Source: Cercis canadensis
Lineage: Eukaryota; Streptophyta; Magnoliopsida; Fabales; Fabaceae
Reading direction: 5' to 3'
DNA: 64,000 nt
NCBI GenBank assembly: GCA_003255065.1
Contig: QAOA01000058.1
Location: 465,521-529,520, forward strand
In this document: positions 1 to 23,226 of the stretch, piece after piece
How the letters are laid out: each line of letters begins with the position of its first letter
Numbering within the stretch: position 1 is the first letter of the stretch
Translations under genes and position numbers: made by a program
Notes under the pieces: model-generated
The model's input: the letters and a program-made list of their open reading frames with translations, nothing else
Told to the model about the DNA's origin: nothing
Databases searched by the model: none

Positions 1-171
1 ATATAAAGATCTTTAATTAAAAAAAAAAAAAAAAAAGCATATATAAAGATCTTTTGTGATTATATCAGAAATATTCTCATCCTCTCTCCACTAGTGATAT
101 CAAGAACCAAATATAATTTTGTAGTCCATCAAGAAATAGATTTGCTTAAAGGAAGAAAGGAAGCAAATTAC

Positions 172-9960
<9,789 letters not shown>

Positions 9961-10858
9961 CTTTCATATAACTCCCCTGCATAAACAATCAACTTTTACC
10001 ATGAGCTTGTCATCAGCCAATAAAAAATTCAAGGTATCAGGGGAGGGTGAGGCAAGGGTAGATGTCATAGTCTGAATCCATGTAAATTAAAACTGAGCAA
10101 TATTTTCATTTGTTCAGTTCAATTGGCATACCTTTTAGGAGAGATTAACATGAAATATAGCATTACCTTCCAATATCCAAATAATAAATCATTGACCTAA
10201 GTCAACCCCATTACGACCCTGTTCACATATATTCATGATAAATGACAAACTTGTCTAGGCTTAAAATCTGTACTTTCCCCGAGAAAAATATATGAACTCG
10301 TATCATATTAAATTACTAGCAGACAATACTAAATTACTTCAGAGATACTGCACATATTACAGTCATTGTTGATATTCATCTATATTACTTATTCAAAGCA
10401 GGATCAGATTATCCATACTGGCGGCTGAAAAGCTTAAACAGACCACAGAGAGATCACTGTCATTCACAACCTATGAAATGCGCTGAATCTAATGAATCAT
10501 CCACACCAAACAAGAAGTCACTGCATGTTTGAGCACACCACAAAATGAAAATTTCTAATTTTCAACAATTTACTCCCAACTGATTAAACATATATGCACA
10601 TTCAACTCAAATAAAAACCCATAAGCCCCATCTCAGCAACTACTCAACTGAGGAACTAGTTCAGAATGCAAGTGTCACAGTTGCTCATTAAAATTACCAA
10701 CTTCGCAGCAGCAATTACAATTAACCAAGGGATACATAGAGAAACCACAGATTAAGCAGCTGAAATTGCAGAAACATAAGATGCCCACAAAACCCCGGAC
10801 CCCAAATTTCAGCAAAAACCATAAAGGAACAGTAAAGAAGAGAAATTATGAAGCATAC

Positions 10859-11150
10859 CAATATTCTTGATGGATCAAACAGCAATAAGCAGATAGATTG
10901 CATCAGATTGGGAGATGAAAGAGGACAGTGGGTCTGTAATGAAAGGGGCAGAGATTAGGGCATGGAAGCTTGAAGATGAGAGATACGAGAAGAAGAGAGA
11001 GAGAGAAAGAGAGAGGGAAAGGAGGGCAGACAAATGAATAAATAGAGAGAGAAAAAAAGACAGTTGTTGTTGTTGATGTTGTCTTGTAGAGAGAGAAAGA
11101 GTGTTCCTTTCTAGAGAGAGAGAGAGAAAGCATACAAATACGGATTCGCC
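10859..11150 (-). other. 5' leader exon and core promoter region of the CHR4-like gene
   Basis: A good donor (TTG|GTATGC read on the minus strand) ends an exon at 10859. The coding exon has an acceptor at about 9976, so the leader intron is about 880 bp. On the minus strand 10990-11125 is very rich in CT/TC tracts (GA repeats on the plus strand), typical of plant leaders and of sites for GAGA-binding BPC proteins. The upstream end is a guess, because no transcript evidence is available. Confidence 0.55.
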
Positions 11151-12193
11151 GGGGTCATAGGACGGGGTTACGCTCTGACATGGCAGGAGAGAGAGGGGTG
11201 GTGTTGGTGTTGTTGCTGTTCTTGTTGAACCCCAAATCACTCTACCACTCCAACCCTGCCACGTGGCGTCACCAGGAGTCTTTGCTCCTCTTCTTGCTCT
11301 TCCCAATTGCCCTTTTCTTCTTTTGCTTCTCATTCTCTCTTTCTCTCACTATATGCCCTTTACTGAGGAGGGGGCTCCCTCTCTTTGCTTCTGCTTTGCT
11401 TTTCTATCTCTGAGATTGAGAGAGAGAAGGGAAGCAAATGTAATGGGCTCTCTGTTCTCATAATCGCCGCCATCAATTGCTTGCTGGATTTTTTATGGAT
11501 TACTTCAATTTTTTAAGTTTTTAATTCACTTTGTGAACTTTTTTCACTGGCAGCTTTTTCTTTTAGAACTTGCTCCTTTTTTCCCTCTCGTTTTCTCTCA
11601 CCGTTGCTACAAAAGGTTTCTTCATGTTTATTTCAAAAAGTAGCTATATTTATTTACACTTGTTAATCCTGACAACACGCATTCAGCATGCTTTTGACAT
11701 GCTATTGTTGAAACGATTAATGGAAGTAAAACCAATTCATCTCATTGAAAGTACTGTTGGATTAATAGAAAAAATCTTTTCCATTATCTACAGATGATGA
11801 AAATTAGTTAACGACATGTTTCATGAATTCTAAACTACCTACGCTACCTAAATTATGTGAGAGGGGTAAAAATAAAAAAATAAAAAAATACTTTAAATTA
11901 AAGGTTTGGGGCAAAATGAAATGAACTTTTAATTTTAATAGTATTACAAAGAATTCGAAAAAATCAAGTTCTTTAGAGTAGATCACCATTCCCAAATTGT
12001 TGATAAAATTTGAGTTTAATAGAGTTAAAAAAACTATTAATATTTGAATATATTTTTTAGAATGTTTCATGTATTGCTTTATTTATGTATTTTTTTAATG
12101 AATTAATTGTTCTGACATATACTAGATGACTTAATTTTTCAAGATTTTCGCGATGATACTAAAATTAAAAGTTTGTCCCATCTAAAACTCTCA

Positions 12194-12732
12194 GTTGGAG
12201 ATATTTTCCTTTTTTACCCTTTAAAATATCAAGAATAACCTACCATCCCCACTTCGTAATTATTTTTTCTAATAAAAGGTTACTAATAAATATCTTTCCG
12301 AAGTTTGAAGAGCCTCCGCCGCCACATAAATTGAGAAAGTAAAGACGGCTCTTACTCCTAGTGCTCTTGCCTCTTTTGAGCACCCCACCACTCCCTTGTC
12401 TAAAAATTGTTTCCTCCACCGCTAAAACCACCCATTTTAACCACTCCTAGTAACACATATCANGTTGGAGATATTTTCCCTTTTTACCCTTTAAAATATC
12501 AAGAATAACCTACCATCCCCACTTCGTAATTATTTTTTCTAATAAAAGGTTACTAATGAATATCTTTCCGAAGTTTGAAGAGCCTCCGCCGCCACATAAA
12601 TTGAGAAAGTAAAGACGGCTCTTACTCCTAGTGCTCTTGCCTCTTTTGAGCACCCCACCACTCCCTTGTCTAAAAATTGTTTCCTCCACCACTAAAACCA
12701 CCCATTTTAACCACTCCTAGTAACACATATCA
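12194..12732. repeat. Direct duplication of ~269 bp split by a single N
   Basis: Copy one runs 12194-12462, N is at 12463, and copy two runs 12464-12732. The copies differ at about three positions (ATTTTCCT/ATTTTCCC, ACTAATAAA/ACTAATGAA, CCGCTAAAA/CCACTAAAA). Near identity, zero spacer and an N at the exact junction point to an assembly overlap, perhaps of two haplotypes. The paired 63-residue minus-strand ORFs in it come only from this duplication. Confidence 0.88.
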
Positions 12733-12781
12733 TCCCGACCTCTTATCCTATACTTAAACTATCACACTTAAACAACTAAGC

Positions 12782-13080
12782 TAACATAAGTTAGCTGAGT
12801 TGGTCAAAGGGTTCCAGCTTAAAGTTCTTGACTTTCTAAATGCCGAATTCAAACCCCCTACAACCAATAATCTCGTTTGGTGGACATTCTTACTCAGAGA
12901 GGTTCTATGACACCTATAGACTAGTTGAGTAGGCTCCTCTAAGAGCCAATAATGCATTGAAGGTAATTTTCTAGGTAAATCTTTATTTGCCTCTTCGTGG
13001 ATCCTTATATATGCTACTAGTGCTCTGTCCAGTAACATTAGAATAACATATTTTTACTATCATTTTTATTACCAAAAAAA
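12782..13080 (+). mobile_element. tRNA-derived SINE candidate
   Basis: TTAGCTGAGTTGG at 12791 resembles a Pol III A box, and GAATTCAAACC at 12845 is a degenerate B box about 40 bases downstream. A non-tRNA body of about 190 bases follows, ending in ATTACCAAAAAAAG. ACTATCACA occurs both shortly upstream (about 12758) and directly after the A-run (about 13083), and could be a target-site duplication. Boundaries are approximate. Confidence 0.5.
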
Positions 13081-14308
13081 GACTATCACATCTATTGTTG
13101 ATTCTCTCATTTCATTCAAAAATTAAATTCCTTTATCGGTCGAAGCCACCTTTGTCCTTATGCTACTAACCCAATTCCTATACCATCTTATTCCTTGCTC
13201 TATTTGGATCAGTAGAGAAATTTTTTTCCATTATCTACCAAAGATGGAAATTAGCTAACCTATTTTCATAAATGTTTTTCTTAAAAGGAACATATTATAT
13301 TATATTGTAATATATAGGAAAAGCCTAAACGTCATATATATGCTTTATGAATGAATCAGCTTCCAAATTCAAATACGTGTCCTCTCCCCTTATTCATCAT
13401 ACTTATAGATCATCCCAACCTCTTACCCCATTCAATCACACCTCTTGTTTCTTGTCTTACTTATTGAGTATTATCACCTTGATATCCTTGGAGATATATA
13501 TCAGAAAAAAGCTAGAAATATTTGTTTCCATACACGCTAGCTGATCGTAAATTACAGCACTCTCATGGACTTGAAGCTGAACATGAAGAAGCCATTGCCA
13601 CCTTTAGTAAATTAATATCGTGTATGAGTATGCATAATGCATGTTTGATGACCTTCTTTCAAGTTTTCAACACCACAAACACAATTTAGTGCTGCAAGTG
13701 CATGTAACTAACAGTTAGACAAGGCTCAAACCCAATGACACTCCTAGGCAGGTCAGGTCAACTTCACCCAACCTCGCTCGCAGTTGGCACCCGTGATATC
13801 ACGTACTTCTAGAAGAATAAACATCAACCCACCTATGCCCAACCTCTTTCTTTTAGTCAGAATAGGGAGATCAGATAACCCACGTCATCTATATATCAAC
13901 ATTTACAAAGTCTAGCTTCTTTGATTAATTAATCTAATGTCCTATTAGCTTATGAATTAAATGTCTTCATGTACATTTTTTTTTAAAATTTAAATATAAA
14001 GTCTATAAACTTGAAAGACGACTTTAATATCTTTCCGCCATTGCTTGATTTCCATTTACATTTACTTATAAAACAATAATCATATATGGATGAATCTTGC
14101 TGAAAGCACTCTATTTGTCAGAATAAAACACGAGAGAAGTGATTCAACTATTCTAAAAGCGCAACGAATATGACCAATGTAGTTGAAGATTGAGAGGGTA
14201 TATTTCATTTCATAGGGTATTGATACTTGCTCAACTATGCACAAAATGGTAGTAACAAATTATACATCTTATTGATCTAAGAGAAAGAAAAGGAAAGGGT
14301 TGGGGAGA

Positions 14309-17300
14309 CTATACATAGAAGATCTGACCAACATTTAAAAGACTCTCATGAGGAACATTGAAGATCACACTATTCTCCCTGCATATCTTCCTAAGGAATG
14401 CATATATATAATCAACAGCTATTTTCTTGTAGAATCTTGAATCTCTCCTTGCTCTCACAACTGTGTTTCCTAGTATGTGAACCACCCCAGCACCCCTGCA
14501 GTTGTTCAAAAATTCAAGTTCATCAACCTCATTCTGGCTGCTTCCTTGACCAGAAGACCTGAAGGTAAAATTCGCATGCGAAGGAGATATAACTGGTACT
14601 ATTGAATCCACTGATGAAATTGTTGGATCCATATTAGATGAAATTGTGTTGCCATTGTTATTTAACATGCCATCTATTGACTGCACAGTTTGCTGTCCGT
14701 ATAAACTGTATTCATCAGAATCTGAACATCCTTCCATCATGGACTCGAGCCGCACAAACATGAGAAGGTTATCAAAGAGTTTCTTCTCAAAATCATCATC
14801 TTTCTTATGAAGATCTTTATAGCCATATCGTGATACACATCGGAACATGTGGAAATTCTTGGGTCCAATCCGTTTGACAAGGAATCTCTCGTCCTCTGGG
14901 ACAGTGTAGACAGGAAGATATTTCACACATACGAAAACAACAACAGAATGGATGGCTGGTAGGTTGGTGATGAAGTGGGAAAAGATGTGGGGTACTCCAC
15001 TTGCTAGCTCTGTGTAGACTAGTCCAATCCCAGGGACACGAACAAGTCCTAAACTTGGGCCAAGCCCAAGAATCCATGCCATTGAAACCTTACTATGCAT
15101 TTCAAACTCGTAGCGCTTCACTGTTCCATAATGCCAAACATACATAATAAGAAGAAATGCTGCAGCAATTGCAAGGGGAACCCACCCACCTTGATCAATT
15201 TTGAAGAGTACAGCAGAGAAGTATGTGCATTCCACAATCAATGATAAGCCAGTGAAAATGAGGACAAGAATCCAATGGCAGCGCCACACTAATATCATGA
15301 TTAAAATCATAAGCAATGTTGTAACCAGCATCACTATCACAACTGCAGTACCTGTCGACAGTGACAAATTTGCAATCAAATGCCCGCTTGAAGAATGGCT
15401 GCAATGACATTGTAAATTGGAGGTGCAGTAATAAAATAAACAGTCAATGAGCATTACAAAGTTTCATAAATTGCAGATTCTTTTGATACATGAAGTACAA
15501 ATGTGGTACTCCACAAACCTTGTAATTTAAAAATAATGATAACATTAAAATGCTTATGCATAAGGTTATATTTGGAACCATTAAAATTATAGAACTGAAT
15601 TGATTAAAAAATGAATTCTTTTATAAATCTTGTATAGAATCATATTAGTTTAGGAATTGATTTCATTTACAAATCATTTTGTGTGTATAAGATGAGGATT
15701 TACAAATTCTATAATTTTGTGTGCAATTTGCAAATCATTTCTTTCCAAATCAATCAATTCTATTCTATTTATGAGATATTCCAACACACTCTTAATTCCC
15801 TATCAATTTTATCCTTTCTAAGTCATTAGATATAAACTGCACTAGGTAACTAAATGGTCATAGGACAAGATCCCCTAAATGCAGGCATTTCTAGATGACA
15901 GGACCAAAAACGAAAATTTCAGATCCCCCTCCTCTAGAATCTCACCTACTCTATCTTTTGGATGCCAATACATGATTAGGACATGAATACAGATACAGGT
16001 TTAATAAAATCAAGATGTCTAAATGGGACGCAGATCCAGAGTACCATACAAGATTGTAAATTTAAGGTCATGTGTTAGTGCCTTATTAGCTGATGCAAGC
16101 CTTGGCAATAAGTTCCCCAAACTTCCAGAAGATGTTTTTTTAAAAAACTATAGCTTAGTTATGCATAGCTGGGATTTCAGGGTACTTTCTTAAATCATTT
16201 ATAAATGGGGCTAGTGAACAGAAAATCATGGCATGAAACAGAACATCGCAAATTACTTATGCTTCCATCTTTTATCCAAAAGCAAAGGAAAGATGTTGAC
16301 ATAGAGGTGCAGAGCTTACTATCTCAGACCATGACATAACATTTTGGCATTAAAATCACTTGAACATTATATCTAGTGAATATTTAGCAGGGTGAAAAAT
16401 ATGCCTTATAGCATTCACCCAGGGATAAACTTACCATATGCATTCCCAATCTGGTTTTGATTTTTAAACCCAGCAGTAACAGCAATGCAAAGAATCATAA
16501 GGATCCAATTTATATCTGGAACATATATCTGGCCAAGGAACTTCTGTGATGTATATACAACTTTGACTCTTGGGAAACAGCCATGTGCAAGGGCTTGCTT
16601 AATAATTGAAAAAGTTGCAGTTATTGTAGCTTGGCTTGCAACTATCGCTGCTGCTGTTGCAATAACAAATACTGGCCAATATATGCTATCTGCAAAAGAA
16701 AGGATAATCAACATCTGACAGATAGCAAAGAAAGGAAAAACTCTTTTGATAGGTTTAACTTCAAAGACTATACAAAGGGAAATTAGAGTATTTACACAGA
16801 CCAAACTCAGGATTTCACTTGAGCACCACAAGTAAGTCGGTGCAAGCAATAGCAATATGTGCAGTCAATTAAGTTGGGCCAGAAAAAAATTCAGGAAAGT
16901 TTGGCAACATTCTCAAGGCAAGAAGCATTAGTGCAACAAGAATGGTAATTAGGCCAATAATGTTCTATACAGATTGACATGCTAGAGTTGGCAAGGAAGT
17001 TTCTTAATTTGACTCTTATGCTATTTAGTAGGATTCTGATCTCTGCTGCTAAACTAAAATTGAAAAGCATATATTATTGTAACCTCTAGTTTTAGTCAAG
17101 CCTAATATAGTGTTAAGTCTCTTGCAAAACTGACCAAGGATTTAAATTTTGCTGCCTCTTTTTATGTAAACTATTATATGAGCAACCACATTAACCCATT
17201 CACACTTATCTCCATAATGCTAATTTTAAAATCCTCCCCATCAAAATGGCTTTACCCCACATGAATATGATTCCAACTTTTAAATCCTATATTTCTCAGA

Positions 17301-20300
17301 TGTAAACATATGAAAGCCATGACTTAATCAAAATAAAATCTACTTCCTGATAAATATAACATACATCTCATTTATTTTGACTGGACTGCCCCAATTTTTT
17401 TTTTAAAGGTCTTCATCTCAAACAATTAATAAATGGCTTCTGGGAACTAAGGGGAAAATGAATCTGAAGGTGTTCGCTTATCAAGTGCAATGCATTAAGC
17501 ATGGATACTGTGTGCACGCATCCACATATACACATCCTTTCAAAATATATGGATTTTAAAGGCTCGTTGAATTCCACATATTAAGCATCATGCAATCCCC
17601 TACCAAAACAAATTAAGGCCACAATGGGTTAAGAAAAAAAGAATTATAAGCAAAGTTTTAAATGCTCCAAATAGGACACATTTCCTTTTTAACAACTAAC
17701 AAGCTTTATTATAAGCTTTTCTTTCATTATGCTCAAAATGACCTGTACACCTAACAACTATTATGTTGTTACTGTGTTTAAGATAATCTTACAAAGCTTG
17801 GACATGTCCTTTAGAGATAGATTTGGCATGATTAAGGATTTGAAACAGTAAAAGGATGTTTCAGGGGAAATGATAAACCTAAGCAGCTAAATTTCTTTGC
17901 ACATTTAGCTTGAAAGATGAGCTACCCAGAGGATGCTGAAATAAAGCTAAACGCTTAGTTACTAACAAGTAGCAAAAAATACTTTCTAAAAGCATCCCAA
18001 GGTAAGATATAGCTGAAAAGCAAGTACAGGCTACATCTTCCATGCCAATCCTTATAATTAGCATTCTATTTGGACAAAGAATGGTTTCCAACCACAGTTC
18101 TTCTGCTTAGGCAGTTTGGGCAATGTGTTTCAACTCATTTCTATAAAGCTACAGTGCTCAACTGCAAATTAGCTACTTCAGCCAGTAAAAACGGCATCAG
18201 TGTATATGAAGTTCATGGCGCGTGGGCAACACTGGGACCTACTGTGCCTCCTGGGTAACATTCTTATAAAGTAACGGCAGAAGGGGTTTGATGGTGGGAT
18301 TGAATGCAATGAAAAGTGTACCGGGCCTTTATTTCACTAGGGAAGGATCTAGATGTTAGCCTTGACAAGGACACCAGCCATTGGAATGTGTTCCCACATT
18401 GCAGAAACGGCCCATGTTTTAAAGCATATCATACTCATGCATTTTAATAGTTTGAGCTCTTTAGCCTTTAGGGCTGTATGGTTTCAGCTTTACTTCATTC
18501 AGAGTTGTCAAGAACTTAAATTTGAGGTTTAAAGCAGTCTGCCAGAAGGCAATGAAGAAACTTTATTTGTCTTTCATACTTTTCTTAATTTATTATTTTT
18601 GAATGACTTCCATATTAAATTCATGCCATGATGCCATAACAATTGGAAAAAGAGATAGAAGAAGAAATAACTGTTTAGAAATTTATAAATCACAAAATTA
18701 GCCAACATGAAAATTTGAAAAATACAGAAAAGAGAAACAAAGGTATCCCCATCATTATGTAGTTATGCAAAATCCTATACAAGGAATTGCAGCATTAGAC
18801 TTGTTAACATTATTATAAATGTTACAGATTCATCACAAATGCAAATATCAGTAAAGATAATAAAAGAATATAACACACCTGGAATAGAACGATAAAAGGC
18901 ATCTTGAGCATGAGTCATGTTATTCATAAGATAAGCAGCTTGTCCAGAATACGCTAAGAGAAGGCAAGGAAACACCACTACTGTAAATGCAATTTGTACA
19001 GCTGAAACTGGAAAATGAGCTAGGTCGGCAAAAAGAGCCTCTGTCCCTGAAAGAAATTATGACATGTCAAAACGAAAAGAATCACTTAGATTATTTATTT
19101 ATGCTTCTGAAATACAAGAAGGAAATAAATGGCAATAATACTAAATTTACCTGTTATGCTGAGCATGATACCTCCAAGCGAAGTCCAACGATCTCTTCCT
19201 CCTCTTCTAAGATATCGATATATATACACTGGCGAAAAAGCTTTTAGAACGCTACTGTCATATTTCCAGATGTTGAATATACCTATGCCTCCAATTAGGA
19301 GAAACCAAAGCAGGACAACTGGAGCAAAGAGCCAACCAACTCTATCTGTACCATAATGTTGCATGCTAAATAAACCCACTAATATTACAACAGCAACCAG
19401 CACAACTATACCTGTAGCCCAGAAAGAAAGAAGTCTCTTCCAGTAACTTAAAATTTGTTGAGGACTATAACGACTTGCAGACATAAAGAAAGAAATAGAA
19501 GAAGACATAAAGAAAGAAATAGAAGAAATGTACTATTTCAGGTGTAGGACCATACCATTACTCATCTCGGGGTGATTTACCTTGATGCCACCAGCAGCTG
19601 ACAAAACTACAACAGATGATATGGTTATGAATCTTTTGAAATAATAGGAGATGTACAAATGAGAATACTCAAGAAATAAAAAGAGTTTACTGATCAAACT
19701 AATTGAAGTGAAATCATACTGTCTGGGGTCATTTGCAATGCAATATACAAAATAGACATAAACTGAATGGAAAAGATAACTGAAAACTTAGAAAAATTCT
19801 CATAATCACCAATACTATGATTTGGTGTTGTTGCTGAAATTAGGGCCTGTCCTGCTAGTTTGGAGCTTTTTTAGCTTTCTAATTTCAGGGGTTGTGGAGA
19901 AGTATGGAAGGCAAGGTTCTTTGGCATTAGGTAGTATTTGCAGTTATTTGGTGCTTATGGTTGGAGAGAAATGCTACAACTTTCGAAGATAAATTTTTGC
20001 CGCTGCCACTTATTTGGGATACAGTTGTTTTTCTAGTCATCTGTGGTGTTCAGCTAATGGGTTTTCAGAGCAATATCTATTTCTGATATGCATTGGGATT
20101 GGAGACCTTCACTCTATTGATGCACTATTCTTTCTTCTCTCTTCTTTTACTTTTGTTTTCTTTAAAGAGGATATATTACCCTCTACCCATTGAAGCAGAA
20201 TGCAAATAATTTAGTTTGATTTTTGTTAATTTAGGAAGTAGGAGTTTTGACTATTTATTTGGTATTTGATCTGGGATTTTATTCTATGTCTGGAAAGGCT

Positions 20301-22757
20301 ATCCCTATTCCAGTTTTACTGTAGAGGCTACAAATACACCTCCTGTCATTAGTTTTTCCGGACCTTTTGCTGAATTATTCAATCAAAGACTTATGTCAAA
20401 TTTCTGTGTTTCCTCTTGGTTCCTTTGGTTCTACATCACCCATGCAATTATCTTTCCTTCATTTCTAATAAAATTACTTCTAATTTATTAAAAAAAAAAA
20501 AAAAAAGGATCTTAGGTAAACAGCAAGTAGGTTGACAGTTACAGACAAATAAAAAATAAATGGGAACAAGATCAGCTTCAGGTATACCAGATATAGCTGG
20601 GGTGAGAATCCCATCTCCAATCACCATGCAGGTGCCAACAAGGACAAGAATAAGAATAACATTCTTCCTAGATGGTTGTTCCTCTAACCATCTTTTGGTT
20701 TTTGCAGCAAATGATCTTTCATGGATGGTAGACCGACTATATGTTGTTAGCTCCTCATCGGTGCGATGTTGGTTGGGAATGGTTTTTATCTTTGCATGTC
20801 GGCAAAGCAAGGAATAAAGCGCAAATGTTCCACCTGCTCCACAAATCAAATATGTAAGTTTGGTACTGCTTAGTGGCATCTCAGCATTGTTGAACAGACA
20901 TATCTGTCGAATTATGCATCCAATACAGCATACTAGAGTGTTTTACATACAGTTATTGGAGGAACCAGCTAGAGTATCAAATAGAAAGTAACTTATGCAT
21001 GAACACTCATACATCATAGAACACTAAACTAAGTAGCCGATATGCTCTCCAACCACTCAGTTACGTTCTTTGTAAAGTCATTCAACAAGTATTTAAATGA
21101 TCTAATGTTTCGGAGAACCAGAAGAATGACATAGTCCATAGGTATCAATATCTACTATCTCAAATATCAACCAATAAGTATTAGACAACATCAAAGTTTT
21201 CACTGCCAGCCAGCCTCTAACTTTTCTATTTTCCCCCTCTTCTGGAGCATAATTAAGTATTATAAAACTTCAAAATTGATATCCACCTTCTTAAGAACAA
21301 GAAGAAATCAAGAAACTACAATTATGAAAATAAAGTTTTAGAGATAATCCAGGAAGGGAACAAAGGAACAGGGGGAAAAATGGTGTTAAGATTTCATTCC
21401 TTTACAAATTGGCATCAGTCTGATATATTATGATATCATATTGAAAAGGTTTACTACATAGAGCATATGCTATAGGATAATAGAACTATTGATGGCACAA
21501 AATGTAATCAGAAATAAAGATAAGTGTCGCAGCAGAGTACTGTTCTAAGTAATTCCTTTATCAAATCCTAAATATCTTAAAGATCAAAAATTGACAAAAC
21601 ATTCTATACCTTGGCCATTGTCATTCGCCCGTAATACAACAAAAACGTATTTGAGGAGCGGTACCAGAGTAAGAGAGTATATAATCAAAGAAAGAGCTCC
21701 AATAACATCCTCCGGATCATTAACTCCACGAGGAAATGTATTATAGAAAACGTACAAAGGGGAAGTGCCCAAATCTCCATAAACCACACCAAGACTCTGA
21801 TAAGCAAGCCGTAGGAGCAACAGTGCGGAAAATTTCTGAACAAATCAAAACTATATCAACAAAGAAATTGTATCCCAAATACCAGTAGCCAACATACTAT
21901 CTTACTTTTGAAAATGAAAATCAAATGAGGAGATCTAGACTGAGAATTTAATTTTCAATCACTTAATTCATGCATTAAAGGCTAGATTTTTTAGGCAGAT
22001 TCAAATTTACAGATTTACTTGAATTTCTGTAAATATGTGGATTGGAAATGGGAGCTGGAAGGTTTCATTTCAAATCCATGCCCCAGAATGTAATTTAGAG
22101 CAGAAGGTCCATTCTTAATACAAAAAATAGCCATAATAAGCACTTCCTTTTTGTTCTACTTTTGTTCAGCTGAACTCCTCATTACTGTTAGGATATTGAT
22201 CAAGTGCTGAAACAAAATTGAAAATAAAAAGGGTTAACTCCGTATTCTAGATTTCAAATTCATAAATCTTAAGTAACTATTGAATTAGTGACTTTCGGAC
22301 TTATATTCACTATATGCATTCCATGAGCATGTCTCATGATGGCAACTACTAGTCTGAACAGCATACACTGAATGACTACTTGTTGAAGCTAATTTCCCAC
22401 ATCCAGCAAGAAGGATTAGTAGGTGGAAGAACAGACTAACATAACTCTATTAATTATACTTATCTGTGTCGGATCACTAAATACCAATGCAAGTATTCAA
22501 TTTGTGTAGTATTAAGCATCTAATTAGGAGTAACACATTGTGGTTTCCATCATAAAATATCACTGCATTCTAAGTGTCGATAAGTGAAAGAGAAAGAAGA
22601 GGAAACTTTAAAAGAGGGAATTGCATCATACTTTTTCTCTGTACATATTTCTGAGCCTTCCTGCCTCTTCATCCATAGGCTGGTCTAGCTTTTGATCCAA
22701 AACCCACATACTACCTCTGGTATCACTTTCTTCATCGGTCTCTACTCTTGAAGCCAT
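14309..22757 (-). CDS. POT11: HAK/KUP/KT potassium transporter, KUP11/POT11-like
   Basis: Potassium uptake carrier, plasma membrane or endomembrane. Exons, 5' to 3': 22757-22632, 21835-21610, 20833-20588, 19606-19556, 19411-19151, 19046-18879, 16689-16435 and 15351-14309. All junctions are GT-AG and in phase, giving 792 codons (791 aa), the family's normal length. Key segments: [19 protein letters not shown] at the N-terminus; the KUP signature [20 protein letters not shown] early in exon 2; [66 protein letters not shown]; and a C-terminus ending [11 protein letters not shown]. About a dozen hydrophobic helices precede a long cytosolic tail with a serine-rich stretch. The N-terminus and tail match Arabidopsis KUP11 better than KUP6 or KUP7 as I remember them. 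The start is the first ATG of the exon and fits that family start. Two introns are long (16690-18878 and 20834-21609), and a LINE tail lies in the exon 3-4 intron. Confidence 0.95.
19830..20506 (+). mobile_element. Probable 5'-truncated LINE 3' end in a KUP11 intron
   Basis: In the intron between exons 3 and 4, the plus strand ends in TTTCTAATAAAATTACTTC followed by an 18-base A run (20489-20506). This is the usual look of a plant LINE 3' tail. The T-rich, G/T-skewed sequence before it differs from the surrounding intron. It is antisense to the host gene. I found no reverse-transcriptase motif and no clear target-site duplication. The left boundary is a guess. Confidence 0.45.
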
Positions 22758-23226
22758 TTAGAGCTCAACTCTAACCAACCGTCTTGTATCCCTTTTCCTC
22801 AGTTCCTCTATCCTCAAGCAAAAATACACAGAGAAGTATTGGCAACAGAACATTCAGCGTTGACCTGACTTGAAATCCATGCCTACTCCAACCACAGATC
22901 GAAACTAACAGATAAAATCTGAAAATTCAGCAAAAGAAAATGAAGGTTAAACAGAGTAGTTGCATTCAACATGAAAAGCCCAATTTCTAAAGTAGCATAA
23001 ACTCCATACCATTAAACCGATCCAGACTTGGACTATCAAGAAATATTAATAGAACCAGAACAAAAGCTTGAATCTTTGAGAAGCTTACAGAGATGGGTAA
23101 AACATAATTTAAGTTAAATTAAGCTTGAGAGCTAGTTCAGCTGCCGAAAACCCAGAAAAGAATCCCAAATAAAAAAAAAAAACCCAGAAATGCAATCAAT
23201 GATAGAATAGCTGAACCATGCTTCAC

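Larger units (their letters stand above)
11160..14308. other. Intergenic region between the CHR4-like and KUP11-like genes
   Basis: No gene is supported here. The first 300 bases are the probable CHR4 promoter. The region then holds a ~269-bp N-joined duplication (12194-12732), a SINE candidate (about 12782-13080) and a diverged dispersed repeat (11757-11822 and 13206-13270). From 13.5 kb the sequence is plain AT-rich DNA up to the 3' end of the potassium transporter. Confidence 0.7.

Noticed and set aside
10875..11333. 152-residue minus-strand ORF
   Set aside because: Covers the CHR4 leader and promoter; its Ser/Leu/Phe runs come from CT repeats and it is cut by the leader donor at 10859.
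11180..11463. Leucine/phenylalanine-rich plus-strand ORF near 11.2 kb
   Set aside because: Lies in the CT/GT-rich promoter of the CHR4-like gene; hydrophobicity reflects CTT/TTC repeats, with no family resemblance.
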